A DNA stretch of 64,000 bases from Geosiphon pyriformis (taxonomy: Eukaryota > Glomeromycota > Glomeromycetes > Archaeosporales > Geosiphonaceae): contig JAAOMT010000400.1 in NCBI GenBank assembly GCA_016748015.1, positions 624,970 through 688,969 of the forward strand, given 5' to 3'. A program made the translations under genes and the position numbers. Shown here piece after piece: positions 1 to 11,084 of the stretch. The notes under the pieces were generated by a model. That model saw only the letters and a program-made list of their open reading frames with translations. It was not told the DNA's origin and ran no database searches. The first letter of the stretch is position 1. Every line of letters starts with the position of its first letter.

Positions 1-541
1 TTATTGTCACTTCATCAAAGACTTTTTTAAAATTGCTCAGCCACTTAACCATCTCCAAACCAAGAATGCAAAATATGAATAGACTGAAACTCAACAAAAA
101 GCTTTTGATACTTTAAGAAGAAAGCTCATTCAAGCTCCAGTATTAATATATTCAGATTATAGTAAACCATTTATTATTACTACCAATGCATCAAGTCAAG
201 CATTAGGAGCAGTATTATCTTAGAAAAGACCAGATGAAAGAGAACATCCAGTAGCATATGCCAGCTGAGATTTAACTCCAGCCAAAAAGAACTATAAAAC
301 ACCAGAATTAGAACATTTAGCAATCTATTGGACAGTTATGAAATGGAAAGAATACTTGAGCCAAAAGTTTGAGGTATACACAGATCACAAAGGATTAACA
401 TCACTCCAAAAACAAGAATTTGGAGACAGAAGACAGTCAAGATAGAAAATGGCTCTTTTGACATATACTTATACCATACATTATAAAAAAGAAAAAGACA
501 ACAGAAATGCCGACAGTTTGTCATGAATGAGACAAATTTAA
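1..541 (+). pseudogene. Element A RT C-terminus and RNase H, decayed
   Basis: The frame starting at base 2 reads the RT connection (YCHFIKDFFKIAQPLNH) and then RNase H of the Ty3/gypsy type, with EHPVAYAS, the TPELEHLAIYW region and the terminal NADSLS motif, ending at TAA 539-541. The homologous part of element F (about 56370-56919) aligns throughout. Stops sit where F has sense codons: TAG for Trp near 76, TAG for a Gln codon near 222, TGA for Arg (CGA in F) near 267. All are explained by C-to-T or G-to-A changes. RNase H would remove the RNA strand during reverse transcription. The terminal stop just after NADSLS recurs in the other elements. Confidence 0.9.
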
Positions 542-602
542 GAACATTTCAACCCAAAAATATAACAAAACCAAAACAATACTCACAAAAATATAACAAA
601 AG

Positions 603-1383
603 ATGAATACACAAAAATATTAACAACTTCAACATTATATAGATACTTAACAGTTCAAGAAGAAATTATCCCAATTGGAACAAAAGAAAATCAAACAACA
701 ATCCAAATATTTTATTATTTACCAAAATATACTTTATTGGAAAAATAGAAAAGATGCAGATCAACCAACCAAAGTAATTACAGAACCAAAAAAGGAGACA
801 ATACTGTTCAACATACACTCAGATCCAACTACAGAACATTTTCATAAAGAAGATACCATGGAAAGAACCAGAAAAAGATACTATTAACCATCAATGTATT
901 CAGACATCATCCAATATATGCAAAATTGTGATGCTTGTCAAAAAAGAGAAGGAACAAGACCCAGCAAACCATTAAGACCAATCAAAGTGAGACAATCATT
1001 TGACCACATTGGAATCGATTTAGTTGGACCATTGACAATTACCAGCAGAGGCAACAGATATATTGCAATAGTCATAGACTATCTTACTAAATGGCCAGAA
1101 GCCAAAGCAATTCAAAGAGCGGATGCAGAATCCATTGCCAAATTCATCCATCAAGATCTGATTTGTTGACATAGATGTCCAAAAAAACTATTATCAAACT
1201 AAGGAACTCATTTTGTGAATAGAACATTAGCAGAACTAAGCCAAAGATTCGGAATTAAGAGACCACTATCATCACTATATCATCCACAAACCAATGGATT
1301 AGTTGAAAGATTTAATAGAACATTGTGTGAAGCAATAGTGAAACTCAGCCAAAAAAACCAGGATGAATGGGATTTGTTCATAC
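603..1383 (+). pseudogene. Element A integrase, N-terminal and core part
   Basis: A separate ORF starts at ATG 603, 61 bases after the RNase H stop and in a different frame (offset 1). It contains the HHCC zinc module (H-S-D...H-F-H...C-D-A-C about 820-940), the first core Asp in IGIDLVGPL (about 1009-1035) and the YHPQTNGLVERFN block with the catalytic Glu (about 1280). The second core Asp is Asn in LSN*GTHF, and Gln is a TAA stop. Other stops are at 621 (TAA), 639 (TAA), 885 (TAA where F has TGG) and 1167. The ORF is cut at 1383 by element B and resumes at 9009. Integrase would insert the cDNA into chromosomal DNA. Confidence 0.9.
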
Positions 1384-2038
1384 TGTTATAGTTGAAACTC
1401 ATAATTTTTATTAATTATCACATGTATTAGTCACTGATGTCATATAATTAGCCACTCTATTTTTAGATAGTGATCATTGACCTAATCATTGACCTGGTCA
1501 TTGACCTGATCATTAACCACTTTCAATAGCTATATAAGCAATGAGTCTCTTAGCTGTAGAAAATCATCTCTCAGACAAGAATCAAATAAATAAAAATAAC
1601 AACTTTCATCTTAATCACTCTTTTATCGCTAATTTCCCTTTCCCTATCTTCAAGTATCCGAACATCTTAGGATAAAAGATTACTTGTTGGCCTTTTCTTG
1701 ACATATATAATTGTAGCATTTGAAGATTATTTGAATAAACGTGACTGAAGAGCACAAGTTGATACCTGATATTGAATTCTAAGAGTGCTGATGTGAGGGA
1801 TAGAATTATACTAGCAGTTATCAATTGTTGACAGTATGGACTATCCCTCTACCTTCAGATTCCCTTGTTACCTTTTGAAAAGAATAGCGACTGAGATATT
1901 TTATGAGACTGATCTTGCACATTGAATCCATACTCATTCAATTTGCTCATTGAAGTTGAATCCCCTTTAATTATTTCCATCACCCTACAATCCTGTTCTC
2001 CCTTGCTATCTGTTAGCTTGTTACTCCAACCCATAACA
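1384..2038 (+). repeat. 5' LTR of element B
   Basis: Begins TGTTATAG and ends CATAACA, giving inverted ends TGTTA/TAACA. Repeated at 8362-9004. The U3 has four 12-bp units of the type TGATCATTGACC (1471-1518), followed by a TATATAA box (1531-1537). The 3' copy has only three of the 12-bp units (8449-8484). Most other differences between the two LTRs are transitions. Confidence 0.95.
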
Positions 2039-2045
2039 TAAAAGT

Positions 2046-2063
2046 GGTGCTCTTTGTAAGGTT
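2046..2063 (+). other. Candidate primer binding site of element B
   Basis: A few bases after the 5' LTR end lies TGGTGCTCTTTGTAAGG. It starts with TGG, as expected for pairing with the CCA end of a tRNA. Elements C, E and F have TGGTG-starting sites at the same place with different downstream bases. The tRNA is not identified. Confidence 0.6.
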
Positions 2064-2090
2064 GTCAAAATTTACTTATTCCCTTATTGT

Positions 2091-3644
2091 ATGGGTGATT
2101 ACTTATATTTGCCACAGCAATCAGAAGAACACTTTATAGCACACAACAGAAACAACCTAGATTTCATTGAACTTAATCCTCTGCCCTCCTGCTTGATCTG
2201 CTTCCCTCTTGAAGAACAATCCAATAGACAATTCCAAGACTTTTGGAACTGGCTCCTGAATGAACATTCAGCTGAAACCTATACAGCTTATACAACCTAT
2301 TACTTTGACCAAGCTTATTTTGAAAACAACTTTGAAGAAAGAAACAACAGTATCAATCAGCTCTTATATTCTGCAACCTTTGAACAACAGCCCCCTGATT
2401 TTGAATATCTGAATTATCAAATCCACATTTGGATTGCTGCCCATTAAGCAACTGAAACTCCCTTTGAAACAGAAGAAGAAAGCTACTAAACTGCCTCTGT
2501 TTTTGACTATTTATTAAGCGAATCAGACTCGTCTACACAAACAGTTACCCCTAAACCAATGACTAATGACCTCATGCAAGCAAACATTTTGGCCGTCCTC
2601 CAAGGTATACAAACTGCTTTAGGAAAAAGAAACAATACCCCACTACCACTATTTAGAGATAATGCACAAGATCTAATTGAATGATTGGATGATTTTGAGA
2701 GAGCTGCCACAGCCAACCAGTATGATGAAGAATACAAGTTCCAAATTGTTGGTGGCTACCTCCAAGGCTCTCCTGCTACCTGGTTCTTACAAGAAACAGA
2801 TGCCAATGCTCAACACAGAATAATCAGATGGACACCAATCAATGCTAGAGAAGAAAATACTTCTTTTACTACCCGATTTGAGGCCAAGTTCAGAACCCCA
2901 ATATTAATATCCAAATGGCACATGGAATTAGAAAGAAGAACCCAAGGCCCTGGAGAAGTAGTGACTGAATATGCCAAAGCTATTAGAAAGCTAATCAAAT
3001 ATGTAGACTCTGGGAGAAATTGGACAGAAGAACAGAAAATTCACTCCTTCACAAAAGGATTGAGAACTGATCTATCATATGCTCTTTGGTCCCTTCTGGC
3101 CCTAAAAGACAACTCTACAATGGACATGGCCATTAAACTTGCCCAACGAATTGAAGACAACCAAAGAATACATTTGGAATCTACATTTCCAGTTTTTGCT
3201 CCTGCTTCTGTCATGGCTTCTGCCTCTCAAATGGCTGCTGCTTTTTTTGCTGCCCAAACTCAAGATCCAAATGAACAATTAATTAATAAACTCACAGCCA
3301 ATTTTGCCCGGTTATTAGAACCTTTGGCACAAGCAGTCAGAGATAACCAGCAACCACCAAGACCTAGATACGAACCTCGTTTTAATTAGCCCCAGCAACC
3401 TCCCTATCAAAGACAACAAAATCATGGCCCACTTGTATGCTATCACTGTGGATTAACTGGACACTTTTCAAGAGATTGCAACAATCCTCCACTGCCTCCA
3501 CCAGTTCCCAGAAACAATAATGCCCAGAACAACAGACCCAACAACAACAATGTTCCCAACCAAAGACCCAATCATGCCAACATCAATTTCTTTGGAGAGG
3601 ATCCCCTAGTTGAAGCCACTGTTTATTAGTCTTTAAACTGGTAG
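2091..3644 (+). pseudogene. Element B gag (capsid/nucleocapsid), 5 in-frame stops
   Basis: One frame from ATG 2091 to TAG 3642-3644 (517 codons). It has a capsid-like region around 2685-3200 with the gag signature of a conserved W-F-L and helical segments. A CCHC zinc knuckle (CYHCGLTGHFSRDC) lies at 3438-3479, followed by an Asn/Pro-rich tail. Internal stops are TAA 2445, TAA 2487, TGA 2682, TAG 3387 and TAG 3627. Each is one transition from Gln, Arg or Trp, so the frame was probably open once. Gag would build the virus-like particle and package RNA. The last sense codons overlap a -1 frameshift site into pol. Confidence 0.85.
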
Positions 3645-3662
3645 GCGCATCTCCAAAAGATG
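3632..3662 (+). promoter_or_regulatory. Putative -1 ribosomal frameshift site, gag to pol
   Basis: The heptamer T_TTA_AAC (3632-3638) lies in the gag frame four bases before the terminal gag stop TAG 3642. It fits the X_XXY_YYZ rule exactly. A -1 slip enters the pol frame, which is open from 3614 on. Nine bases downstream, CATCT (3648-3652) can pair with AGATG (3658-3662) across a 5-base loop. The heptamer, frame and spacing are seen directly; function is inferred. Confidence 0.65.
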
Positions 3663-6315
3663 AGAGTGCAAGCCAATCAGAAGAAAACCCCTTTTACACT
3701 TTTAACTTAACTAATGACAACCATAACATGGATGAATTAGCAATCAACCCCTCTAAATCCACAAGAAAGAAGAAGAAAGCCAAAGTTGATTTCGTTCTGG
3801 ACCCCAATAAAGCTTCTACATCAACTGCTAACAACAATAAGTCCCCAAAAGCCAAAATTTTCAAGAACTCTCCAAAGTTGGAACCTCCAGAAATAGTACA
3901 AAAATCCGGCCCCTATTCTGTTGTCAAAGACCTCATGGAAACCCCAGTACATATAATCTTTGGCCAATTGATGACCCATCCACAATTCAGAAAAGATTTT
4001 TGCAAATCTCTGATTCCAAAGAAAAAGACATCCAAAACTAACAAACGCCCTCGCCAAGCTGGACTTGCTGACAATAGCAATATCACTTCTCTAATTTGCA
4101 AAGCCCAAGTGGTTGGCTACTTCATTGATTTGATCCTAGACAGTGGATCATCTGTTAGTGTTATTGCTAAACACTTTCTTGAAGCAATTGGCAGAAAAAT
4201 TGATGAACCATCCACATGACCAATGATCAATGTGCATGGTGATAAAAAGAAAGGATTTGGCATAGTCAAAGCTATTCCTGTCCGCATCAATGGCATCAGC
4301 ATTGAAACTGATATGGAAGTATCTGAAGTGAAAGAATACACCATTATTGTTGGCAATGAATGGCTCAAGAAAGCAAAAGCTTTGCTTGATTATGAACTCT
4401 GTAAACTAACCATCAGATGTGGTGAGAAATCCATTGTGGTTAAGTGTCGTCATTGGACAACTCCCCCAGTATCCAAGCAGAGCCCAGAAAAAAATGAATT
4501 AGACAAATCAGATGATGAAGAAAGTGAGGAAAAAGAAGAACAAGAAGAAACTGCTAAACTCACTTATACCATCTTTATCAGCAATGACAAACCATTGGAT
4601 AATGTCAAGGCAGATAAAGAAGGAATCATTGTCAATGGCAAGCTGATCTGCTGGCCTTATTATGACATGCTCAGAAGAACCTTTGACAGAAAGCCAGGCA
4701 AGAAAGCCAAATACAGTTATTGGTGGCATGGTTCTTGTGCCTAGTGCTGATACGACAAACCATTGTATTCTCCTAGTGATAAATGCATGTCCTGCCTGAT
4801 CTATTACAAAGATTGGGAACCAATCAGCTTGATATCCTGTGAGGAAATAAAAGAAGTCCAAAAGTCTTTTGAAAACAAACCACCTGAAATCCAATTACTG
4901 GTTGTAGAACAAAGAGAACTCTCTCCAAAAGAAAGAAAAATAGACATTGAAAACCTGCTGGCTAGAAACAGTCCAGTTATCTCAAAAGAAGGTAAACCTC
5001 CTGAACATACATATGTGATACAACACACCATCATCACCAGAGAAACTTGCCCCATCCATTTGAAGCCCTATTAATCCAACTGGTGCAATGATGAGTTTAT
5101 CAAAAAGGAAATAACCCGAATGAAAAACCTTAGATTCATACAGGAAACTAAGAGTGAATGGGCATTCCCGGTTGTAGTGGTATCCAAGAAAAGAGAAACC
5201 CTATGCTTTTGTGTTAACTATTGCCAATTAAATGTCATTACTAAAAGAGACATGTACCCACTTCCCAAGATTAATACAAGGCTAGACCAATTTCATGGTG
5301 CCACTTTCTTTTCAACCATTGACTTAACTGCTGAATTCTGGCAAGTAGAGATGGATCCAGAAAGCAGAAAGAAAACTGCCTTCATCACCAAGTATGGCAC
5401 CTACAAATTCACAGTCATGCTTTTTGGTTTCACAAATGCTCTTCCCACCTTTCAATGCTTAATGGACAAAGTATTTGAATCAGTAAAAGAAAACTTTGTT
5501 CTAGTTTACTTGGACGACATAATGGCATACTCAAAAACCTGTGATGAATACTTTGAACATTTGCAAAAGGTTTTTGACCTCCTTAGAAATGCTGGCCTTA
5601 AGATCAATCCAATCAAATTATTCTTTGGACGTTAATCCACCCAGTTTCTTGGCCATCTTATTACAAAAGATGGAATTTTTTCTGATCCAGCCAAAATTGA
5701 AAAAGTTCAAACCATTAGACAACCAATGAATATTTATGAACTACGCTCTTTTCTTGGTTTGGCCTCTTATTATTGCAAGTTTGTCAAGAGTTTCTTCAAA
5801 ATTGCCACTCCTCTCAATTAGCTACTTAGAAAAAACATCAATTATCACTGGGGCACTCATCAACAAAAAGCATTTAAAATTCTGAAGAAAAACTGGTTAC
5901 AGAACCCATCCTTATGCAATCTAATCTGGATCGATCTTTTATCCTCCATACTGATACATCTGGTTATGAACTTGGTGCTATTCTTTCCCAGAAAGACAAA
6001 AATGGCAGGGAACATGCCGTAGCATATGCCAGTAGAACTCTCACACCAGCAGAAAGGAACTACTCAGTCATTAAACAAGAATGCTTAGCAGTAGTTTGGG
6101 CTACCAGCTACTGGGACAAATATCTTAAGGGTGTGAAATTTTTGGTGGTAACAAATCACCAAGCTTTGGTTTGGTTACACAACAAAAGAAACCTGGAACA
6201 TAAATGGATAACTTGCTGGATACTCCACTTGGATGAATTCGACTATGACATTCAATACTGCAAAAAAGCTAATCATCAAAACGCTGACGCTCTTTTCAGA
6301 CTTATCATCCAGTGA
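3638..6315 (+). pseudogene. Element B pol: protease, RT, RNase H, degraded
   Basis: From the frameshift site the frame encodes a basic linker and a retropepsin with an intact LILDSGSS active site (about 4129-4152). A short CxxC stretch follows near 4784, then RT with FSTIDLT, the YLDD catalytic box (about 5503-5520) and FLGH, then RNase H (5914-6315). In-frame stops occur at 4217, 4742, 5072, 5633 and 5819. A one-base slip in an A run near 5885 moves RNase H to another frame. The ORF ends at TGA 6313-6315 shortly after NADALF. No dUTPase is seen between protease and RT. Reverse transcription of the element RNA would be its job. Confidence 0.88.
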
Positions 6316-6380
6316 TAGTAAAACCCTCCCAAACCAAACCAACTTAATTATTTGTAACTCCCCCACAAACAAACACAATA

Positions 6381-7694
6381 ATGGACTTGGACAACTACTC
6401 TGCCTTAATAGAATTTTTGGGTAAAGGACAATACCCGCCGGATTATACTCGACAGCAAAGAGAACATTTGCACAAACAATTAAATTTCTATTTGATTTGC
6501 CAGAACCAGTTATATAAAAGAAATAGAAAAGATCCTGACTGCCCCCAGAGAGTCATTAGATTTGAAGAAAGAGAAATTGTAATCTACATTATGCACACTG
6601 ATTTATTAGCTGGACACTTTGGAAAAACAAAAACAATTCAGAAAACTTTAGCTTACTATTATTGGCCTACTTTGGGAAAAGACATTGCTGAATACATTAA
6701 AACCTGTAATACTTGCCAAAAAAAAGGAAAACCTAATCGCAAAGAAGATATTCATCTGATCTCTGTTGGTCAACCATTTGACAGAATTGGTATAGATGTT
6801 GTTGGACCTTTAACAGTAACTCCTAATGGCAACAGATACATTATCACAGCTACCGACTATCTTACAAAGTAAGTAGAAGCAAGAGCCACCTCAGATCAAA
6901 CAGCAGTCTCAATTGCCAATTTCATTTATAAAGATATTATCTGTCACCATGGCTGCCCCAAAGAACTTTTATCTAATAAAGAAAGAGCTTTTCTCAGTAC
7001 ACTGGTTAAAGAACTTTGCAGAAAAATGGGAATACGTCATAAACTCTCTTCTTTTTATTACCCCCAAACAAATGGCCTAGTGAAATGTTTCAATAGAACA
7101 CTATATAAAACCCTAGCCAAAACCAGTGAAGAAACCAACCTATGAGACAAAGTATTGCTTTCAGCTTTGTTTGTCTACAGAACTGTGAATCATGACATAA
7201 CAAGTTATGAACCCTTTTATCTGCTTTATGAACGAATGACAATTCTACCAATAGAAACGAATATAGAAACAATACCTTTTGAAAAAATAATAATAGGAGA
7301 TTACAAAAACATTTTGCAAAGAAGACTTGGTACCATTCTTGACTCATTGGTAGAAGCACAGATAATTGCCTTTGAAAAGATAAAACAGTTCCAAGAAAAG
7401 CTCAAAAAGAAAAAAACCTATAAAACACTTTCCTTAAGTATTGGTAACTTAGTTTTGGAATACTATTCAGACAGAGACAATGTCTATGGTGATAAATTCT
7501 CCAGCTGCTGGAAAGGACCCTTTATAGTCAACAAAGTTTTGAACAATGGTTCTTATATCTTACAAGATCAATATGGAACAATCTTTAATGATCACCCTGT
7601 TTATGGCACACGACTCAAGAAATATCACAAACGACCTGATTGGTTACCTGTTGTGGTAATACCAACCCAAATGATCAACAAAATTCAGATATAA
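6381..7694 (+). pseudogene. Element B integrase, separate ORF
   Basis: ATG 6381 lies 65 bases after the RNase H stop and in another frame. The 437-codon frame carries the HHCC module (H-T-D...GHFGK...CNTC), the core Asp in IGIDVVGPL, and the GPF/Y-like C-terminal segment (WKGPFIVNKVLNNGSY). The second Asp is Asn (LLSNKERAF) and the Glu is Lys (NGLVKCFNRTL), so catalysis is lost. Stops are TAA 6870 (where relatives have TGG) and TGA 7144. The own start codon and frame change recur in elements A, C, E and F. No chromodomain is recognised at the C-terminus. Confidence 0.88.
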
Positions 7695-7735
7695 ATAAAT
7701 GCACTATTCCCAAAACAGAGGTATCTTCAATCAAC

Positions 7736-8302
7736 ATGAACAATTATTTTCTAGATCAAAATATTCAAAACGCTTTCTACACTCTCCATGAGTACTGGAT
7801 CAAAAATTATCCAAATGCTACTCTAACCATTGGAAAACAAACCACCATAACTGATAACAGTAGAACACATACTGTTATTAGACCAAAAAAAACCACTACC
7901 AGAAGAGAAAAAATTGGTAGCAAAATGGATAAGTATTTGCTGAAAAGCATAACAGCAGCAATACTTACATCTTTCATGACAATTGGAAAAATGATTAAAG
8001 AAATCTTGCCCATAGACAAAAACTTGTCATATAGAAGGCAATTAGAACTCTATGATTGTCTTGGTGAAATCATAGAAGAAATGAAGCTCATAAAGAAAAC
8101 AACTTTAGAGATACAAGTGGAAATTTTGGGCATTATACGTTTAGATGTCCCAAGAGTTTTGACCATTGCAAGAAAAGCCAAAACTTTTATACAAAGATTT
8201 GGTCTTTTGGATACAAAGCTTATTTTGCCTCAAGTACTATATACTCTATCCACAAAAGACTTCAACAAACTAATTAGTTTTGAGTTAGACAAAACCCTTT
8301 AA
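7736..8302 (+). CDS. Element B ORF3, unknown protein downstream of integrase
   Basis: Open frame of 188 codons from ATG 7736, 41 bases after the integrase stop, without internal stops; the same frame is open upstream to 7640. It occupies the env position but shows no signal peptide and no clear membrane segment. The N-terminal pattern, helix then TLTIGKQTTI, resembles the ORF3 start of A (KITINQQTIQY), E (KITVNSSKITYI) and F (KIIINNQTIYY). The rest is helix-rich with many Ile, Leu and Lys. No function is recognised. An open frame in such a damaged element could be chance or recent selection. Confidence 0.6.
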   Translation: MNNYFLDQNIQNAFYTLHEYWIKNYPNATLTIGKQTTITDNSRTHTVIRPKKTTTRREKIGSKMDKYLLKSITAAILTSFMTIGKMIKEILPIDKNLSYRRQLELYDCLGEIIEEMKLIKKTTLEIQVEILGIIRLDVPRVLTIARKAKTFIQRFGLLDTKLILPQVLYTLSTKDFNKLISFELDKTL

Positions 8303-8351
8303 TTAGAATACCCTATAAATAGCTTGATTTCACTGGAGCTTAATCTCTTTG

Positions 8352-8361
8352 AAGAGGATGA
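8352..8361 (+). other. Polypurine tract of element B
   Basis: AAGAGGATGA directly abuts the 3' LTR start at 8362, the expected place for the plus-strand primer. Confidence 0.6.
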
Positions 8362-9004
8362 TATTACAGTTGAAACCCATAATTTTTATTAGTTATCACA
8401 TGTATTAGTTACTGATGTCATATAATTAGCCACTCTATTTTTAGATAGTGATTATTGACCTAGTCGTTAATCTGGTCATTAACCACTTTTAATAGCTATA
8501 TAAGCAATGAGTCTCTTAGCTGTAGAAAATCATCTCTCAGACAAGAATTAAATAAATAAAAATAACAACTTTCATCTCAAACACTTTCTTATCACTAATT
8601 TTCCTTTTCCTACCTTCAAGTATTCGAACATCTTAAGATAAAAGATTACTTGTTGGTCTTTTCTTGACATATATAATTGTAGCATTTGAAGATTATTTGA
8701 ATAAACATGACTGAAGAGCACAAGTTAATACCTGATATTGAATTCTAAGAGTGCCAATGTGAGACATAGAATTATACCAGCAGTTATCAATTGTTGACAG
8801 TACGGACTATTTCTCTACCTTCAGATTCTCTTATTACCTTTTGAAAAGAATAGCGACTGAGATATTTTATGAGACTGATCTCGCACATTGAATCCATATT
8901 CATTCAATTCGCTCATTAAAGTTGAATCCCCTTTGATTATTTCCATCACTCTACAATCCTGTTCTCTCTTGCTATCTGTTAGCTTGTTACTCCAACCTGT
9001 AACA
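8362..9004 (+). repeat. 3' LTR of element B
   Basis: Direct repeat of 1384-2038. The first bases are TATTACAG where the 5' copy has TGTTATAG, and it ends CCTGTAACA. It has three instead of four 12-bp U3 units (8449-8484). Differences are mainly transitions. Confidence 0.95.
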
Positions 9005-9008
9005 ATAT

Positions 9009-9610
9009 CATCAGTATTATTTGCTTATTGGACAATGAAGTAAGACACCACACAAACAACATCATTTGAATTGATATATGGTAAAACAGCAACATTACCA
9101 GTTGAGATAGAAGTTAACACATATCCAACTGAACCAATAACAGAAGAAAATTTCCAAGAAACATTGTTAAAAAGAACATATGACTTAATGGAAACATTGG
9201 AAAACAAATGAAAAAGAGCAGCTGATAAAATACAAAAGTCACAAGAGAAACAGAAAAAAAGACATGATAATCAACTACCAGACAAACCAGTTGAATTCAA
9301 AATTGGAGACAAAGTATTCTTACATTGTACCAAAGCAGAAAAACAATAGAGTGGAAAATTTGACCCCAAATGAGATAGACCATTTCACATAAAAAAAATT
9401 CTAAGGAATAGAGCTTACAAATTAAGACTAGATAACAAAATTTTAACCAAAGCAGCACATGAAAATTGACTGAAACCATACCACAACATCACACCACTAT
9501 TCACCAGTAATATTCCACAATTAAGAGTACAAAAGATACTAGTCCAACCAGAGGAAATTCCATGAGATCTGAAACCAATCATCATCATTGACAACAACAC
9601 GTTAAATTAA
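9009..9610 (+). pseudogene. Element A integrase, C-terminal part after element B
   Basis: Continues the A integrase directly after the 9005-9008 target duplicate, in the frame predicted by joining 1383 to 9009. It contains the helical linker (TYPTEPITEENF) and the GPF/Y-like module, changed to K*DRPFHIKKIL, and ends at TAA 9608-9610. Stops include TGA 9208, TAG 9348, TGA 9372, TGA 9468 and a TGA in EIP*DLKP (about 9563). That last stop occurs at the same codon in C, E and F. The joined A integrase is 460 codons. Confidence 0.88.
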
Positions 9611-9634
9611 TCCATAAAAAGAATATATAAAGAC

Positions 9635-10288
9635 ATGGTAGACACGACAAGAAATATTAGAAAAATGGAAATTACAGACAACATCCATTTACTAGCACAA
9701 CAACTCTTTCAATTGATTCAACACCAAAAGATGAAAATTACAATTAATCAACAAACCATTCAATATCAAGACACTAGAAAAATATCACCACATAGAACAC
9801 AGAAGAAAACAGAAAATACTGTTGACAAAATCATTGTGAAAGTAAAATTAGCAATAAAAAAGTTGACAAAAAAGTCACTATATTAAGAGTTGACTAAAAA
9901 AACTTGGAATTGGTGGATACAACAATTTTCAAGAAACTATTGTTATTTTTACTTGGGACAACACGTGAATATCCAGAATCTATATATGGATAAAACAAAG
10001 CAATTATTCAACATCAGAATACTACAACAATTAAAACATTTTGTGGGAAAGAACAACTTATCCACACAGACCCAAGTCATATACCAAATACACACAGCAT
10101 TTCAGGATCGACCAGAAATCTTACTCAACAAAGCAATGGACACAGTTACCAATAATCAATTAAAAAAGATCATTAATGCTCAATTTGAAGAATTACAGAC
10201 TCAAATAACACAAGTAATTCTTGAAAATGAAATTCAGGAAATACTTCAAGAAGGAGAATTAACAGAGTTAGATTTTGATGGGGCTTAA
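9635..10288 (+). pseudogene. Element A ORF3, one in-frame stop
   Basis: Frame of 217 codons with a single TAA at 9884. A second Met at 9665 starts the region matching F. The conserved core NYCYFYLGQHVNIQNLY followed by FVGK (about 9936-10055) matches E (NYCYYQLGKHLNIQTLY...FIGK) and F. It ends ELDFDGA just before the polypurine tract, like C (LDFDGA). No homology outside these elements is recognised and no membrane segment is seen. Probably a soluble, mostly helical accessory protein; function unknown. Confidence 0.7.
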
Positions 10289-10307
10289 GATTAAAAGGAG
10301 AGAATAA

Positions 10308-11084
10308 TATTACTTATAGAAATATAGAGAATATATATTAGCATAGTTATTAACCAATTAGAAGTAGACATAGTAAAATATGGAATTCCAGGATTCCTCT
10401 TAGGAATTGCAGGATTCCTGTTGTGAAGAATTGAAGAATTAAGGAATCTCAATTATATATATATAGCAGTAGGATTAGAAGCTAAAAAGACAGACCTCTC
10501 AGTTTAAATTTCATCTAGACAACCTTCCAAACCACAAATAAATAACTGTTTGTTATCTCAAACCCGCTGTTACTATCAATACTTCATGTTGATAATAATT
10601 AATCTTTAACCATACTGGAACAATAGCTTTTGATTATGGCTATTAATGGAATACTAATTTGCAAATCGCCTTGGCTTATTTCTTTTCTTTCTTTATTTTC
10701 TTTTCTTTTTTTTATTTCTTGCTTTGATTTTATTGTTGTTTACTAACTCTATTGAGGATTAATGTGTGGGATACTGATATCAGGATAAACGTGACTGGTA
10801 AAAAACCCAGAAATAAGGGTAGAACACTCAATTGAGGATAGCTTACCAGAAAAAATACTGGCCATCAAGCTGAGAAAGAAATTGACAAAACTGCGGTTTC
10901 GGGAAGCTATGAATAAAACTATTACCATTAAATCTCTGTTTATTATACAAAGAACTCAACCAAACCCTTTGAATATAAATCTGTCAGACACAAATCTTCA
11001 GATCACTATCAATTGCAACTAAATTTGAGCACCAAGTTATGAGTTTGTTATCTAATCCAACACCAGAAATAGTCACCTGTAACA
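10308..11084 (+). repeat. 3' LTR of element A
   Basis: Starts TATTACTTATAG directly after the purine tract AAAAGGAGAGAATAA and ends CACCTGTAACA. Downstream of the TATA-like run (about 10455) it aligns with the F LTR. Upstream the U3 differs and carries two 17-bp units (GGAATTCCAGGATTCCT, 10382-10398 and 10403-10419) instead of the 40-bp repeats of F. Confidence 0.85.

Larger units (their letters stand above)
1384..9004 (+). mobile_element. Ty3/gypsy element B, complete but degraded, inserted in element A
   Basis: Two LTRs (1384-2038 and 8362-9004) flank gag, protease, RT, RNase H, integrase and an extra ORF in the order typical of Ty3/gypsy. Flanking target duplication: ATAC (1380-1383) and ATAT (9005-9008). 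Without the insert, the integrase of element A is continuous, as shown by element F at about 57718, where the host sequence is uninterrupted. B belongs to a lineage different from A, C, E and F: no dUTPase is seen, and gag and pol lie in different frames. Confidence 0.95.
1..11084 (+). mobile_element. Ty3/gypsy element A, 5' end outside window, split by element B
   Basis: Order read on the + strand: end of RT, RNase H, integrase, ORF3, polypurine tract, 3' LTR. The element is interrupted at 1384-9004 by element B; removing B and one copy of the 4-bp duplication restores a continuous 1383-nt integrase frame (603-1383 plus 9009-9610). It is closely related to element F in protein sequence and in the downstream half of the LTR. 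The coding parts carry many stops, so it is not autonomous. The 5' LTR, gag, protease and most of RT lie left of the window. Confidence 0.93.

Noticed and set aside
7640-8302. Env-like protein in element B
   Set aside because: No signal peptide, Cys pattern or membrane segment; homologous to ORF3 of the other elements instead.
9000-10300. TGA read as Trp (alternative genetic code)
   Set aside because: TAG and TAA also replace Trp and Gln codons, so ordinary transitions explain the stops; the host gene uses no internal TGA.
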